From positions 36,711 through 100,710 of the forward strand of contig NZ_BCSJ01000014.1 in the NCBI RefSeq assembly GCF_001570805.1: a DNA stretch of 64,000 nucleotides. Reading direction: 5' to 3'. The translations under genes were made by a program, and so were the position numbers. This DNA comes from Brevibacterium epidermidis NBRC 14811. GTDB lineage: Bacteria; Actinomycetota; Actinomycetes; Actinomycetales; Brevibacteriaceae. Shown piece by piece: positions 53,372 to 62,373 of the stretch; within the stretch, counting starts at the first letter, position 1, and the number at the start of each line of letters is the position of its first letter. The notes under the pieces are model-generated. The model worked only from the letters and a program-made list of their open reading frames with translations. It was not told where the DNA came from and made no database searches.

Positions 53372-53586
53372 AAGGAACCCACCTGCGCGTCGAGATCGTT
53401 GAGTAGGGAGTTCAAGTGTTCATGGCGCTCTGCGGCCGGTGCCTCTTTGGCTTCGGCGAGGCCGGCCCGCCATGTCTCGACCGGCACGTCCCCACTCACC
53501 GAGGCGGGGGTTGGAGCTGAAGGCGTGCCTGGGGTGGGGATTGTTCCCGGGGTCGGCCCGGGTGTCGGTGTCTGGTTCTCGCTCAT
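53368..53586 (-). CDS. Small conserved-position hypothetical protein
   Basis: 72 aa. The first half is Pro/Thr-rich (TPTPGPTPGTIPTPG); the second half looks helical (TWRAGLAEAKEAPAAERHEHLNSLLNDLD). It overlaps the HAD gene (ATGA) and tlyA (GTGA), exactly the position of the small gene Rv1693 in M. tuberculosis. Start at 53586 because the longer frame is Arg/Gly/Pro-rich and lies inside the HAD gene. Function unknown. Confidence 0.75.
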   Translation of the reverse strand: MSENQTPTPGPTPGTIPTPGTPSAPTPASVSGDVPVETWRAGLAEAKEAPAAERHEHLNSLLNDLDAQVGSL

Positions 53587-54560
53587 TCGTCCTCCCCGAT
53601 CCGGTGGGGCAGGCGTCCTTCGGCCAGGACCGCCTCGGCGTCGGTCTCCCCCGCATCGATGGCCGCCCATGCCCGCCGGAGTTCGGCTTCGATCCGGCCG
53701 GCTTCCCCGCGGTCGGTGCCGGTGATGAGGGCTTCGAGTCCGCGCAGATTCGGCAGGATGAAGGTCGGTCGGCTCCCGGGCCCAGCGCGCAGGGCGTCAT
53801 GGACGTCGTGGATTCCGGTGAGGACGAGTGCCGTGTCGATTCCGGCGGCGCATCCGCCTTCGATGTCGGTGTTGAGTCGGTCCCCGACCATGAGCGGCCG
53901 GTGCGCGCGAAGGCGGCCGGCCGCGAAGTCCATCATGTGCGGGGCGGGTTTGCCGACGATGACGGGGGTGGCGTCGGTGAGTCGGGCGATGAGCTCGACG
54001 AAGGCACCGTTGCCGGGGACTTTCCCGGTTTCCGTGAGGAGGGAGAAGTCGGGGTTGCTCGCCCACCATTCCGCGCCGGAGCGGATGATGTCGCAGGTGC
54101 GGACGATCTTCGCGTAGTCGATCTCCGGGTCGAGTCCTTGTGCGACGGCAACGGGATTAGCGTCGAGCGAGTCGGTGATTTCGAGGCCTGCGTCTTCGAG
54201 TGCGATGCGCAGTCCGGTGGTGCCGAGGAGGTGGACGCGGGCGCCGGGTCCGAATCGTTCGGCCAGGCGTTCGGCGAGCACCTGCGCCGAGGTGATCACC
54301 TCGTCAGCGGAGGCGTCGACTCCCATGCCGGTGATCTTTTCGGCCGTAGCTTCTGCGGTGCGGGTGGCGTTGTTCGTGACGTAGTTGACCGGGATCGACT
54401 GCGTGTGGAGCCAGTTGATGCCGTCGGCGGCACCGTCGATGGCGTGGTTGCCGTGGTAGACGACTCCGTCGAGGTCGAACAGGACACAGTCGATGGGCGT
54501 GCCCGGGGACTCGGGCAGGCGCCCATCTGCTGTGTTGTCCAGTTCGGCGGTCAGTGTCAC
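53583..54560 (-). CDS. HAD-IIA phosphatase (glycerol-3-phosphate phosphatase-like)
   Basis: 325 aa. LFDLDGVVYHGN holds the nucleophile Asp; TNNATRT is motif II, VGKPAPHMM motif III (Lys) and VGDRLNTDIEGG motif IV. The C2A-type cap suits NagD/phosphoglycolate phosphatases. Rv1692, which occupies this position, was reported to act on glycerol 3-phosphate in lipid recycling. A 40-residue Arg/Ala/Glu tail follows the domain. GTG start overlapping the TPR gene. Confidence 0.9.
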   Translation of the reverse strand: MTLTAELDNTADGRLPESPGTPIDCVLFDLDGVVYHGNHAIDGAADGINWLHTQSIPVNYVTNNATRTAEATAEKITGMGVDASADEVITSAQVLAERLAERFGPGARVHLLGTTGLRIALEDAGLEITDSLDANPVAVAQGLDPEIDYAKIVRTCDIIRSGAEWWASNPDFSLLTETGKVPGNGAFVELIARLTDATPVIVGKPAPHMMDFAAGRLRAHRPLMVGDRLNTDIEGGCAAGIDTALVLTGIHDVHDALRAGPGSRPTFILPNLRGLEALITGTDRGEAGRIEAELRRAWAAIDAGETDAEAVLAEGRLPHRIGEDE

Positions 54561-56473
54561 TGGTCTCCGTCGGCCTCGGCGGGTGCTGCGTCAGAGTCGG
54601 AACCGTCTGCGTCAGAGTCAGATCCTGCTTCGGCATCGGCGAGGATCTCGTCGAGTTCGGCTTCGATCTCGTCGTCGGTGACCTTGACCGACTTCAGTTC
54701 CTTCGCCGAGACATGCGTCTTCGACTTCGGGGCTGCCGCCGGAGCCTCGGGCTCTGCGTCGGCTTCCGTCGAGGGTTCGCCAGCTGTGACAGGAGCGGCG
54801 ACTGCTTCGGCCGACGAATCATCGGCTTCGCTGGTTGAGTCGTCCGCAGACTCAACAGTCTCCGCGTCCGCGGCCTCGCCCTCGGTTGCCTCGGCGTCAG
54901 CGGCCTCAGCGTCAGACTCTTCGGAGGTCTCAGCTTCGGGAGCTTCGGGCTCGTCTTCGACCTCTTCGACGGTCTCGATCTCGACGCCGGCGTTGAGGTC
55001 CGGCATCTCGTCACCGAAGAGGGTGCCGGTCGCCTTGGCGGTGCGGCGGGAGAGCTCTTCATATTTGTCGGCGAGTTCGGTTTCGCCGTCGATGCGCAGC
55101 ACCTCGGCGTACGCGGCCATGAGTCGGACGAGTCCGCCGCTGGGCTTCTGAGTGAAGTCCTCAGCTTCGATGAGTCGGCGCGCACCGGCGATGTCGTCGA
55201 GGTCGGATTTCGCTCCGGCTGCGACGATGACGAGTTCGGTGCGGGTCTCGTTCTCGAGGTCGAGTTCCTCGGAGTTCTTCAGCAGCTCGAGGGCTTTCTC
55301 GGGCTTTCCGCGGCCGCGTTCGGCGTCGGCGATCAGCGCGATGTTGTCGTTCGAACCGGAGATGCGACGGTGGGTACGCAGCTCGCGGACGGCTTCGTCG
55401 TACTGCTCCACGTAGTACGCGGCGATGCCGAGTGCTTCGCGGACGACGGCGACACGACCGGCGCGGGCCATGGCGGCCTTGGCATGTTCGTGGGCTCGTT
55501 CCGGGTCGAGGTCGAGCAGGCCGCCGGCGGCGACGAGGTGCTTGGCGACCATGTCGGCGTTCTCTTTATCGAGGGAACGCAGCTGTGACGAGATCTCTTT
55601 GTCGAGTTCGCGGCCGGTGACGCCTTCGGGGATCTCGGGTTCCTGGATGCGCGGGCGACGGGCCCGCTGTTCGCGTGCGTAGTCGCCCGTGTCGGTCTTG
55701 CGTGATGCACGACGGTCGTTGTCGTTGCGGCCATGGCCGCCGCGTCCTCCGCGGTTGTCGTCACGGCGGCTTCCGCGGTAGCCGCCCCGACGGTCGTCTC
55801 CGTCGCGACGGTCACGGTTGAAGCCGCCTCGGCGGTCATCGTCATTGCGGCGATTGCCCTGGTAGCCGCCACGGCGATCGTCATCCCGACGGTTCTGGCC
55901 ATAGCCACCGCGACGTTCGTCGCCGCCACGGCGGTCGTCGCCACCGCGACGATCGCGGGTGAACCCACCACGGCGGTCATCGTCGTTCCGACGGTTGCCC
56001 TGGTAACCGCCTCGGCGGTCATCATCACGACGATCACGATTGAACCCGCCCCTGCGGTCATCATCACGACGGTTCTGGCCATAGCCTCCACGACGGTTGT
56101 CCCCATCGCGACGGTCCCGGTTGTATCCGCCTCGACGGTCGTCGTCGTTGCGGCGATTGCCCTGGTAACCACCACGGCGGTCATCACCATCGCGGCGGTC
56201 ACGGTTGAAGCCGCCACGACGATCATCGTCGTTGCGGCGATTGCCCTGATAACCACCACGGCGGTCGTCGTCCCGACGGTTCTGGCCGTAGCCACCGCGA
56301 CGATCATCGTCGTTCCGGCGGTTGCCCTGATAACCACCACGGCGGTCGGAATGGCGTGGCCCGCGGCCGTCCCGGTTGTCCGGTCGACGGTTGCGATTGT
56401 TGTCGCGATCTGAGCGGTGACCGCCATCTGCGCGGCGGTTGTCCTGGCTGTCTCGCGAATCCCCTTGGGCCAC
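54557..56473 (-). CDS. TPR-like protein with RGG-type repeats and acidic tail
   Basis: 638 aa in three parts. Residues 1 to about 275 are Arg/Asp/Gly/Asn repeats (see the repeat entry) with almost no hydrophobic residues except Tyr and Phe. Residues about 285-500 form helical repeats of TPR type (HEHAKAAMARAGRVAVVREALGIAAYYVEQYDEAV and neighbours). The last ~135 residues are Glu/Asp/Ala/Ser-rich, with a short basic patch (AKELKSVKV). Its position upstream of the HAD gene matches the TPR protein Rv1691, which lacks the repeats as far as I recall. RGG boxes usually bind RNA or drive phase separation. GTG start with AGGGA upstream. Leads the 25-kb block. Confidence 0.85.
   Translation of the reverse strand: MAQGDSRDSQDNRRADGGHRSDRDNNRNRRPDNRDGRGPRHSDRRGGYQGNRRNDDDRRGGYGQNRRDDDRRGGYQGNRRNDDDRRGGFNRDRRDGDDRRGGYQGNRRNDDDRRGGYNRDRRDGDNRRGGYGQNRRDDDRRGGFNRDRRDDDRRGGYQGNRRNDDDRRGGFTRDRRGGDDRRGGDERRGGYGQNRRDDDRRGGYQGNRRNDDDRRGGFNRDRRDGDDRRGGYRGSRRDDNRGGRGGHGRNDNDRRASRKTDTGDYAREQRARRPRIQEPEIPEGVTGRELDKEISSQLRSLDKENADMVAKHLVAAGGLLDLDPERAHEHAKAAMARAGRVAVVREALGIAAYYVEQYDEAVRELRTHRRISGSNDNIALIADAERGRGKPEKALELLKNSEELDLENETRTELVIVAAGAKSDLDDIAGARRLIEAEDFTQKPSGGLVRLMAAYAEVLRIDGETELADKYEELSRRTAKATGTLFGDEMPDLNAGVEIETVEEVEDEPEAPEAETSEESDAEAADAEATEGEAADAETVESADDSTSEADDSSAEAVAAPVTAGEPSTEADAEPEAPAAAPKSKTHVSAKELKSVKVTDDEIEAELDEILADAEAGSDSDADGSDSDAAPAEADGDQ
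55744..56341 (-). repeat. RRGG tandem coding repeats (about 15 units)
   Basis: Tandem 13-14-residue units (about 39-42 bp), of forms DDRRGGYQGNRRND, DDRRGGYGQNRRD and DDRRGGFNRDRRDG. I count about 15 RRGG cores. The three unit types alternate as if made by segmental duplications. The direct nature of the repeats makes this a recombination and assembly hazard. Confidence 0.85.
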
Positions 56474-57086
56474 GATTCTCCCTATGAAGTCTTTTTGATG
56501 TTCCGCTCTATTCTAGTGCACTCACTGCTCCAACGCCGTGTGGGCGGGGACACGTCAACGCCCCGATTCTGCTCACCATCGTGCCCGCTGTCACGAGCGT
56601 CGAGACCCAGGTCACCGCCTCAGCGCTCTGTTAGAATCAAGGCGAATCCAGTCGAACACGACCGACGGCAATCGAAGAGGTTCGGCGGCAGCGGAGATCT
56701 GCGCCGCCTCGACACCAGGAGATGAATGACACCTGACGTGGAAGCCCATTGTGCGGATGACGGACGTCTCCGCTTTTCCACGATCAGAATTTCAGGCTGC
56801 ACCGCCCGCTTCTCCCCCGCGGCGACCGACCTGCCCGTCGCGCTTTCTGCGAACGACAGCACAGCCCCTTCAGCCGCAGTCCCCTGCCGCGCCATGAGCA
56901 ATATCACTTGCCTATGTGACCAGCATCATCGGATTGCGCATTCGGCCCCTGACTTCGCCTATTGTGATTGCCGGAAGCACGCGAGTCGACGCCGCAGAGC
57001 TCAGTCGCCGTGCAGGTCAGACGGCCCGTAGACCACTCGACTCCACAGAACTGCAACTCGTTCACCCGCTAGGAAAAGGAGAAATC
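56474..57086. other. Intergenic region between TPR gene and betB
   Basis: 613 bp between divergent genes; it should hold both promoters. A possible small + strand ORF (56726-57031, 101 aa, six Cys, AGGAG just upstream) has poor third-position GC bias and no recognisable motif, so I do not call it. The last 30 bp carry a strong AAAAGGAG for betB. No BetI-type repressor gene is present; I see no clear operator. Confidence 0.4.
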
Positions 57087-58565
57087 GTGCCAAACACACT
57101 CTTCATCGACGGACAGTGGGTTTCAGCCGTCAACGGTGGAACCCGGAAGATCCACAACCCAGCCGACGGCAGCTTCGTCGCCGAGGTGGACGAAGCCAGC
57201 CCCGAAGATACCGAGCTGGCGATCAGGGCCGCTCGTCGCGCCTTCGACTCCGGCGTCTGGTCGTCCGTTCCCGCCAGCGAACGCGGCGATCTGCTGCTGA
57301 AGTTCGCTGCCGTTCTGCGTGAGCGCAAGGACGAATTCGCGAAGGCCGAGTCCCTGGACACCGGCAAGCGCTTCGTCGAATCGCAGATCGACATGGACGA
57401 CATCGCGAATTGCTTCGACTACTTCGGCAAGCTCGCCGCAAACGATGCCGGTCGCGTCGTCGACGCCGGCACCGACACCGTTGCGTCGAAGATCGTGCAC
57501 GAGCCCGTCGGCGTCTGCGCGCTCATCACTCCGTGGAACTACCCGCTGCTGCAGGCAGCGTGGAAGATCGCCCCGGCCATCGCCGCTGGCAACACTTTCA
57601 TCCTCAAGCCTGCCGAGCTCACCCCGCACACGGCGATCCTCACCATGCAGGTGCTCGAAGAGCTCGGTCTGCCGGCTGGAGCCGGCAACCTCATCCTCGG
57701 TGCGGGTGCCGATGCCGGTGCCCCGCTGTCGACGCATGAGGACATCGACATGGTCTCGTTCACCGGTGGCCTCGTCACCGGTCGTCTGCTGTTCCGCAAC
57801 GCCGCCGACTCGATCAAGAAGATCGCCCTTGAGCTCGGCGGCAAGAACCCGAACGTCGTCTTCGCCGATGCCGACTTCGATGCGGCTCTGGATAATGCTC
57901 TCAACGGCGCCTTCGTCCACTCCGGTCAGGTGTGTTCGGCCGGCGCCCGACTCATCGTCGAGGATTCCATCGCCGAGGAATTCGTCAGCCGCCTCGTGGA
58001 GCGTGCCGAGCAGATCCGTCTCGGCGGACCTTTCGATGAGAACGCCGAGACCGGTCCTCTCATCTCCGAGGCACACCGCGACAAGGTGCACGCCTACGTG
58101 GAGAAGGGCATCGCCGAAGGTGCGCGTCTGCGCTGCGGCGGCAAGTTCGGTGAAGGCGATCTGGCCGATGGCTTCTACTACCTGCCGACCGTGCTCGACC
58201 AAGTCAAGCGCGGAATGTCCGTCGTCTCCGATGAGGCCTTCGGTCCCGTAGTCACGGTCGAGACCTTCTCGACCGTGGATGAGGCCGTCGAGATCGCCAA
58301 CGACACCTACTACGGTCTGGCCGGGGCAGTGTGGAGCCAGGATGCGGGCAAGACCCAGCTGGTCGCTCAGCGTCTGCGGCACGGCACCATCTGGATCAAT
58401 GACTTCCACCCCTACCTGCCGCAGGCTGAGTGGGGCGGTTACAAACAGTCCGGCTTCGGGCGCGAGCTCGGACCCACGGGGCTGGCCGAGTACCAGGAAG
58501 CCAAGCACATCTACCAGAACCTCGAGCCGGCGGTCACCGGCTGGTTCCCCGATCACACCAAGTGA
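57087..58565 (+). CDS. betB: Betaine-aldehyde dehydrogenase
   Basis: 492-aa ALDH. Oxidises betaine aldehyde to glycine betaine with NAD(P). ITPWNYPLLQ with N151, general base E249 in ALELGGKN and catalytic C283 in GQVCSAG are all present; the length is normal. The GTG at 57087 has AAAAGGAG directly upstream; the frame is open before it but noncoding in character. codA follows after 48 bp, giving a choline-oxidation operon. Other ALDHs share these motifs; the substrate call rests on codA next door. Confidence 0.9.
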   Translation: MPNTLFIDGQWVSAVNGGTRKIHNPADGSFVAEVDEASPEDTELAIRAARRAFDSGVWSSVPASERGDLLLKFAAVLRERKDEFAKAESLDTGKRFVESQIDMDDIANCFDYFGKLAANDAGRVVDAGTDTVASKIVHEPVGVCALITPWNYPLLQAAWKIAPAIAAGNTFILKPAELTPHTAILTMQVLEELGLPAGAGNLILGAGADAGAPLSTHEDIDMVSFTGGLVTGRLLFRNAADSIKKIALELGGKNPNVVFADADFDAALDNALNGAFVHSGQVCSAGARLIVEDSIAEEFVSRLVERAEQIRLGGPFDENAETGPLISEAHRDKVHAYVEKGIAEGARLRCGGKFGEGDLADGFYYLPTVLDQVKRGMSVVSDEAFGPVVTVETFSTVDEAVEIANDTYYGLAGAVWSQDAGKTQLVAQRLRHGTIWINDFHPYLPQAEWGGYKQSGFGRELGPTGLAEYQEAKHIYQNLEPAVTGWFPDHTK

Positions 58566-58613
58566 TCCGCCGCAGCCTGTAGACGATTACCGCAGTTTAA
58601 GGAGAGATGAACA

Positions 58614-60176
58614 GTGAAGACTACTCATAGCTTTGATTACGTCGTCGTCGGCGGCGGCTCTGCCGGCGCAGCGGTCGCGGCCCGACTGAGCGAGAACCCC
58701 GAGGTCACCGTCGGACTGCTCGAAGCCGGACCCACCGACACGGACAAGGACGTCGTCCTTGAGCTCAACCGCTGGATGGAGCTCCTCGAATCCGGCTACG
58801 ACTGGGACTACCCGATCGAAGAGCAGGAGAACGGCAACTCGCACATGCGCCACGCCCGCGCCAAGGTGCTCGGCGGCTGCTCGTCCCACAACTCGTGCAT
58901 CGCCTTCTGGGCTCCGCGCGAGGATCTCGACGAGTGGGAAGAGAAGCACGGCGCAGCCGGATGGGGTTCGAAGGACACCTTCGGCCTGTACAAGAAGCTC
59001 GAGAACAATGAGTTGCCCGGCGATCACCACGGCCATGACGGCCCCGTCCGTCTGATGAACGTGCCCCCGGTCGATCCGTGTGGTGTCGCGCTCCTCGACG
59101 CCTGCGAGCAGGCCGGCATCCCTCGCGTGCAGTTCAACGAGGGCCAGACCGTCATCAACGGTGCGAACTTCTTCCAGGTCAACCGCAAGGACGACGGCAC
59201 CCGGTCGTCCTCCTCGGTGTCTTACCTCCACCCGATCCTCGACCGTGAGAACCTCACGATCCTCACCGACACTCAGGCCAAGGAGCTCGAGTTCGACGAG
59301 GACGACAACTGCACGGCCGTGCTCGTGGTCAACAACGCCTTCGGCAAGACCAACCGGATCGAGGCGAAGAAGGAAGTCATCGTCTCCTCCGGCGCGATCA
59401 ACACCCCGCAGCTGCTCATGCTCTCGGGCATCGGTCCGAAGGCCCACCTCGCCGAGGTCGGCATCGAGTCCCGCGTGGATTCGCCGGGAGTCGGCGAGCA
59501 CCTGGGCGATCACCCGGAGGGCGTCATCTCCTGGGAGGCCAAGAAGCCGATGGTCGAGGATTCCACCCAGTGGTGGGAGATCGGCATCTTCTCCCCCACC
59601 GAGGATGGGCTCGACCGTCCCGACCTGATGATGCACTACGGTTCGGTGCCCTTCGATATGCACACCCTGCGTCAGGGCTACAAGACCTCGGAGAACTCCT
59701 TCTGCCTCACCCCGAATGTCACTCATGCGAAGTCGCGCGGCACCGTGCGCCTGCGTTCGAAGGACTTCCGTGACAAGCCGAAGGTCGACCCCCGATACTT
59801 CACCGATCCGGAAGGCCATGACATGCGCGTCATGGTCGCCGGCATCAAGAAGGCTCGCGAGATCGTCTCCCAGGACGCCATGTCCGAATGGGCCGGCGAG
59901 GAGCTGTTCCCCGGCAAGGACGTCCAGACCGACGAGCAGATCGCCGACTACATCACCCGCACCCACAACACCGTCTACCACCCGGTCGGCACGGTGCGCA
60001 TGGGTGCACCTGAAGACGAGATGTCGCCGCTGGATCCGCAGCTGCGGGTCAAGGGCGTCAACCGTCTGCGCGTCGTCGATGCCTCGGCGATGCCGGAGAT
60101 CACTACGGTCAACCCGAACATCACCGTGATGATGATGGGTGAGAAGTGCGCGGAGATGATCAAGAACGGTCAGTGA
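58614..60176 (+). CDS. codA: Choline oxidase (FAD, GMC family)
   Basis: 520 aa. Oxidises choline to glycine betaine in two steps using O2 and releasing H2O2. Very similar to Arthrobacter globiformis choline oxidase along its length, not to membrane BetA: DYVVVGGGSAGAAVAARLSE binds FAD; GGCSSHNSC gives H92, equivalent to the His that binds FAD covalently, and S94; WWEIGIF holds the choline-binding Glu; MMHYGSVPFD, HNTVYHPVGT and TVNPNITVMM hold the two active His and the Asn. GTG start, AAGGAG nine bases upstream. Since CodA performs both oxidations, the linked betB may capture released aldehyde. Confidence 0.95.
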   Translation: MKTTHSFDYVVVGGGSAGAAVAARLSENPEVTVGLLEAGPTDTDKDVVLELNRWMELLESGYDWDYPIEEQENGNSHMRHARAKVLGGCSSHNSCIAFWAPREDLDEWEEKHGAAGWGSKDTFGLYKKLENNELPGDHHGHDGPVRLMNVPPVDPCGVALLDACEQAGIPRVQFNEGQTVINGANFFQVNRKDDGTRSSSSVSYLHPILDRENLTILTDTQAKELEFDEDDNCTAVLVVNNAFGKTNRIEAKKEVIVSSGAINTPQLLMLSGIGPKAHLAEVGIESRVDSPGVGEHLGDHPEGVISWEAKKPMVEDSTQWWEIGIFSPTEDGLDRPDLMMHYGSVPFDMHTLRQGYKTSENSFCLTPNVTHAKSRGTVRLRSKDFRDKPKVDPRYFTDPEGHDMRVMVAGIKKAREIVSQDAMSEWAGEELFPGKDVQTDEQIADYITRTHNTVYHPVGTVRMGAPEDEMSPLDPQLRVKGVNRLRVVDASAMPEITTVNPNITVMMMGEKCAEMIKNGQ

Positions 60177-60204
60177 TCTGACATAGCTATCTGATCCGAA
60201 GATG

Positions 60205-60238
60205 CGAAGGGGGCGCTGCATGTGCAGCGTCCCCTTCG
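60205..60238. terminator. Bidirectional terminator, codA / betT
   Basis: CGAAGGGGGCGCTGCA (60205-60220) and TGCAGCGTCCCCTTCG (60223-60238): 16-bp arms with one G-U pair, almost no loop, between convergent genes. Confidence 0.8.
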
Positions 60239-60317
60239 TCATGCCCGGCCGCGCCGATCAGGCTGATCGCTCCGGGCCGCGACAATCGACTGTCGCCGCT
60301 GGCCACGGTGAGCCACC

Positions 60318-62141
60318 TCAGTCGGCGCCGTCGTCCTGCCCTGGGTCACCGCCCTTACCGTGGCCCGATCTCTTCGAACGGCTGCCGGTGCGGCTGGCCA
60401 AGGTCCCCTCGCGCCGGCTCTTCTTCTCGCGGGATTCCTCGATATACGGATCCCGGAACTCCGGTGCCGGTTCGACCGCTTCGGGTTCGGTAACGACTTC
60501 CTCATCGTCGTCGTATTCGTGTCCGAACTGTTCGTCTCCGCCCTGTCGGCGTTCGACCTCTTCGGGTGGCAGGACCTTCTTCCAACGGCGCATGCGCACC
60601 CGCGGCAGAACGCCCGCATCCTCGCGCAGGGCTCGCATGAGTGCGTAGATCTGGAAGTAGGCGATGATGAAGAACGGCAAGCCGACGAGGATGATCGTCG
60701 ACTGCAGCGCTTCGAGCCCGCCGGAACCGGAGAACACCAGCAGTGCCGCGGTGACGACGGCGACGGCAAGGGCCCAGAAGATACGCTGCGGCAGCGGGTT
60801 GAAGTCTTCGTGGCCGTTGTTCATCGTGTCGACGACGAGAGCTGCGGAATCCACCGAGGTGACGAAGAAGATGACCACAAGGACGATCGCGATCACCGAT
60901 ATCGGACCGGCCAGCGGATAGTGGTCAAGGAACGCGAACAGCGCACCGGGGATGTCGCCCTGATCGACAACTCGGTCGACCAGTCCTCCGCCTTGGTTGA
61001 GCTCGATGTCGAATGAGGCGTATCCGAAGATGCCGAACCACAGGATTGAGAAGGCCGAGGGGATGGCGAGCACGCCGATGACGAACTGGCGAATGGTGCG
61101 TCCGCGGGAGATGCGGGCGATGAAGATGCCGACGAACGGCGACCAGGTGATCGTCCACGCCCAATAGAAGACCGTCCAGGTGTTCTGCCAGCCGGTGTTG
61201 GCGAATGTGTCGTTCCACAGCGCGAGTTCGGGCAGCTGTTGGATATAGGTGCCGAGGGATTCGAAAACGCCCTTGGCCATGAACAGGGTCGGGCCGAGGA
61301 CAACGATGAAGACGAGCAGCAGCACAGCCACGACGATGTTGAGGTTCGACAGGACCTTGATGCCTTTGTCGAGGCCGAGCGAGACTGAGATCGTAGCCAG
61401 TCCGCAGACGACGCCGATGATGATCAGCTGCCACAGAGCGTTCTCGGGGACGCCGATGACCTGGGCGAGGCCGCCGTTGATCTGCAACGTGCCCAGACCG
61501 ATCGAGACGGCGATGCCGAAGACTGTGCCGATGATGGCGACGACATCGATTGTCTTGCCGATGGGACCGTGGATCTTCTCACCGAGGATGGGCTGGAAGA
61601 TCGAGCTCACCCGCGGCGGCAGGTTCCGCTTGTGGATGAAGTAGGCGAAGCACAGCGCGGGCAGGGTGAAGATCGCCCAGGTGTGCAGGGTGAAGTGGTA
61701 GTACGTGAAGTTCATGGCATCTACCGCGGCGGCAGGCGTGCCCGGTTCGATGCCGAGGGAAGCACGCGGTGGATCGCCGAAGTGGCTGACGGGTTCGGCA
61801 ACGCCCCAGAACATGAGGATCGAGCCGATGCCGGCGGCGAAGAGCATGGCGAACCAGGCGCCATTGGAATGCTCCGGGGGTTCGTCGTCGGGGCCGAGCT
61901 TCGCTCGCCCGTAGCGGGAGGCGGCGATGTAGATGAGGAACGCGACGAAGACGGTGACGCCGAGGATGTAGAACCAGCCGAGGTTCGTCAGCAGCCAATC
62001 CGAGGCGACCGAGACGCCTGCGTCGAGCTGATCGGTGAAGAAGATCGTCCCCAGGACGAAGATGATGATCACGGCCGCTGAGGAGAAGAAGATGGCCGGG
62101 TTGGTGCGGAGTCGAAGTGCGTCGTGCAGCTTGTCGAGCAT
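60318..62141 (-). CDS. betT: BCCT family choline/betaine transporter
   Basis: 607 aa with 12 predicted helices. WTVFYWAWTITWSPFVGIFIARISRGRT is the BCCT signature in helix 8 and the following loop, with Trp residues of the substrate cage; GIGSILMFWGVAEP is helix 3. The last ~115 residues are a charged cytoplasmic tail (Glu/Asp first, Lys/Arg later), the kind of domain that senses osmotic stress in BetP/BetT. ATG with AAGGAAGG upstream. It converges on codA, and probably feeds it with choline; betaine or carnitine import is also possible. Confidence 0.92.
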   Translation of the reverse strand: MLDKLHDALRLRTNPAIFFSSAAVIIIFVLGTIFFTDQLDAGVSVASDWLLTNLGWFYILGVTVFVAFLIYIAASRYGRAKLGPDDEPPEHSNGAWFAMLFAAGIGSILMFWGVAEPVSHFGDPPRASLGIEPGTPAAAVDAMNFTYYHFTLHTWAIFTLPALCFAYFIHKRNLPPRVSSIFQPILGEKIHGPIGKTIDVVAIIGTVFGIAVSIGLGTLQINGGLAQVIGVPENALWQLIIIGVVCGLATISVSLGLDKGIKVLSNLNIVVAVLLLVFIVVLGPTLFMAKGVFESLGTYIQQLPELALWNDTFANTGWQNTWTVFYWAWTITWSPFVGIFIARISRGRTIRQFVIGVLAIPSAFSILWFGIFGYASFDIELNQGGGLVDRVVDQGDIPGALFAFLDHYPLAGPISVIAIVLVVIFFVTSVDSAALVVDTMNNGHEDFNPLPQRIFWALAVAVVTAALLVFSGSGGLEALQSTIILVGLPFFIIAYFQIYALMRALREDAGVLPRVRMRRWKKVLPPEEVERRQGGDEQFGHEYDDDEEVVTEPEAVEPAPEFRDPYIEESREKKSRREGTLASRTGSRSKRSGHGKGGDPGQDDGAD

Positions 62142-62310
62142 AGGGTGCCTTCCTTAGGATCTTGCCGTACACACTACAGAAGCATCAATCGATTTCAACG
62201 CAACCGCTTGTCACGAATTCGTGTCGTTGTTCTCAGCTCGATCCCTCGCCGAGGCGGCAGTTCCCATCCGAAGCACGATCGCTCGCAGTGCCCGGAGGTC
62301 CGAGACCAAC

Positions 62311-62350
62311 GAGACGGTGCCCGAACCGTGGGTGGTTCGGGCACCGTCTC
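62311..62350 (-). terminator. Terminator after the membrane/coiled-coil gene
   Basis: Perfect 17-bp inverted repeat GAGACGGTGCCCGAACC (62311-62327) and complement (62334-62350), 6-nt loop, 23 bp past the stop of the 62374-63258 gene. Confidence 0.8.
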
Positions 62351-62373
62351 ATCTGACTCAGGCCGATGATGCG

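Noticed and set aside
55744..56341. Regular 39-42-bp repeats resembling a CRISPR array
   Set aside because: Units are contiguous, coding and in frame, with no unique spacers and no cas genes.
55333..56427. Alternative minus frame rich in Val/Ala/Thr through the RRGG repeats
   Set aside because: Frame-shifted reading of the repeats; only the RRGG frame continues into a folded TPR domain and ends beside the HAD gene.
56726..57031. 101-aa Cys-containing ORF upstream of betB with an AGGAG
   Set aside because: Third-position GC is low for this genome and no motif is seen; kept only as a note on the intergenic region.
58587..60242. 551-codon minus-strand frame opposite codA
   Set aside because: codA aligns along its full length with choline oxidase; the antisense product has no recognisable domain.
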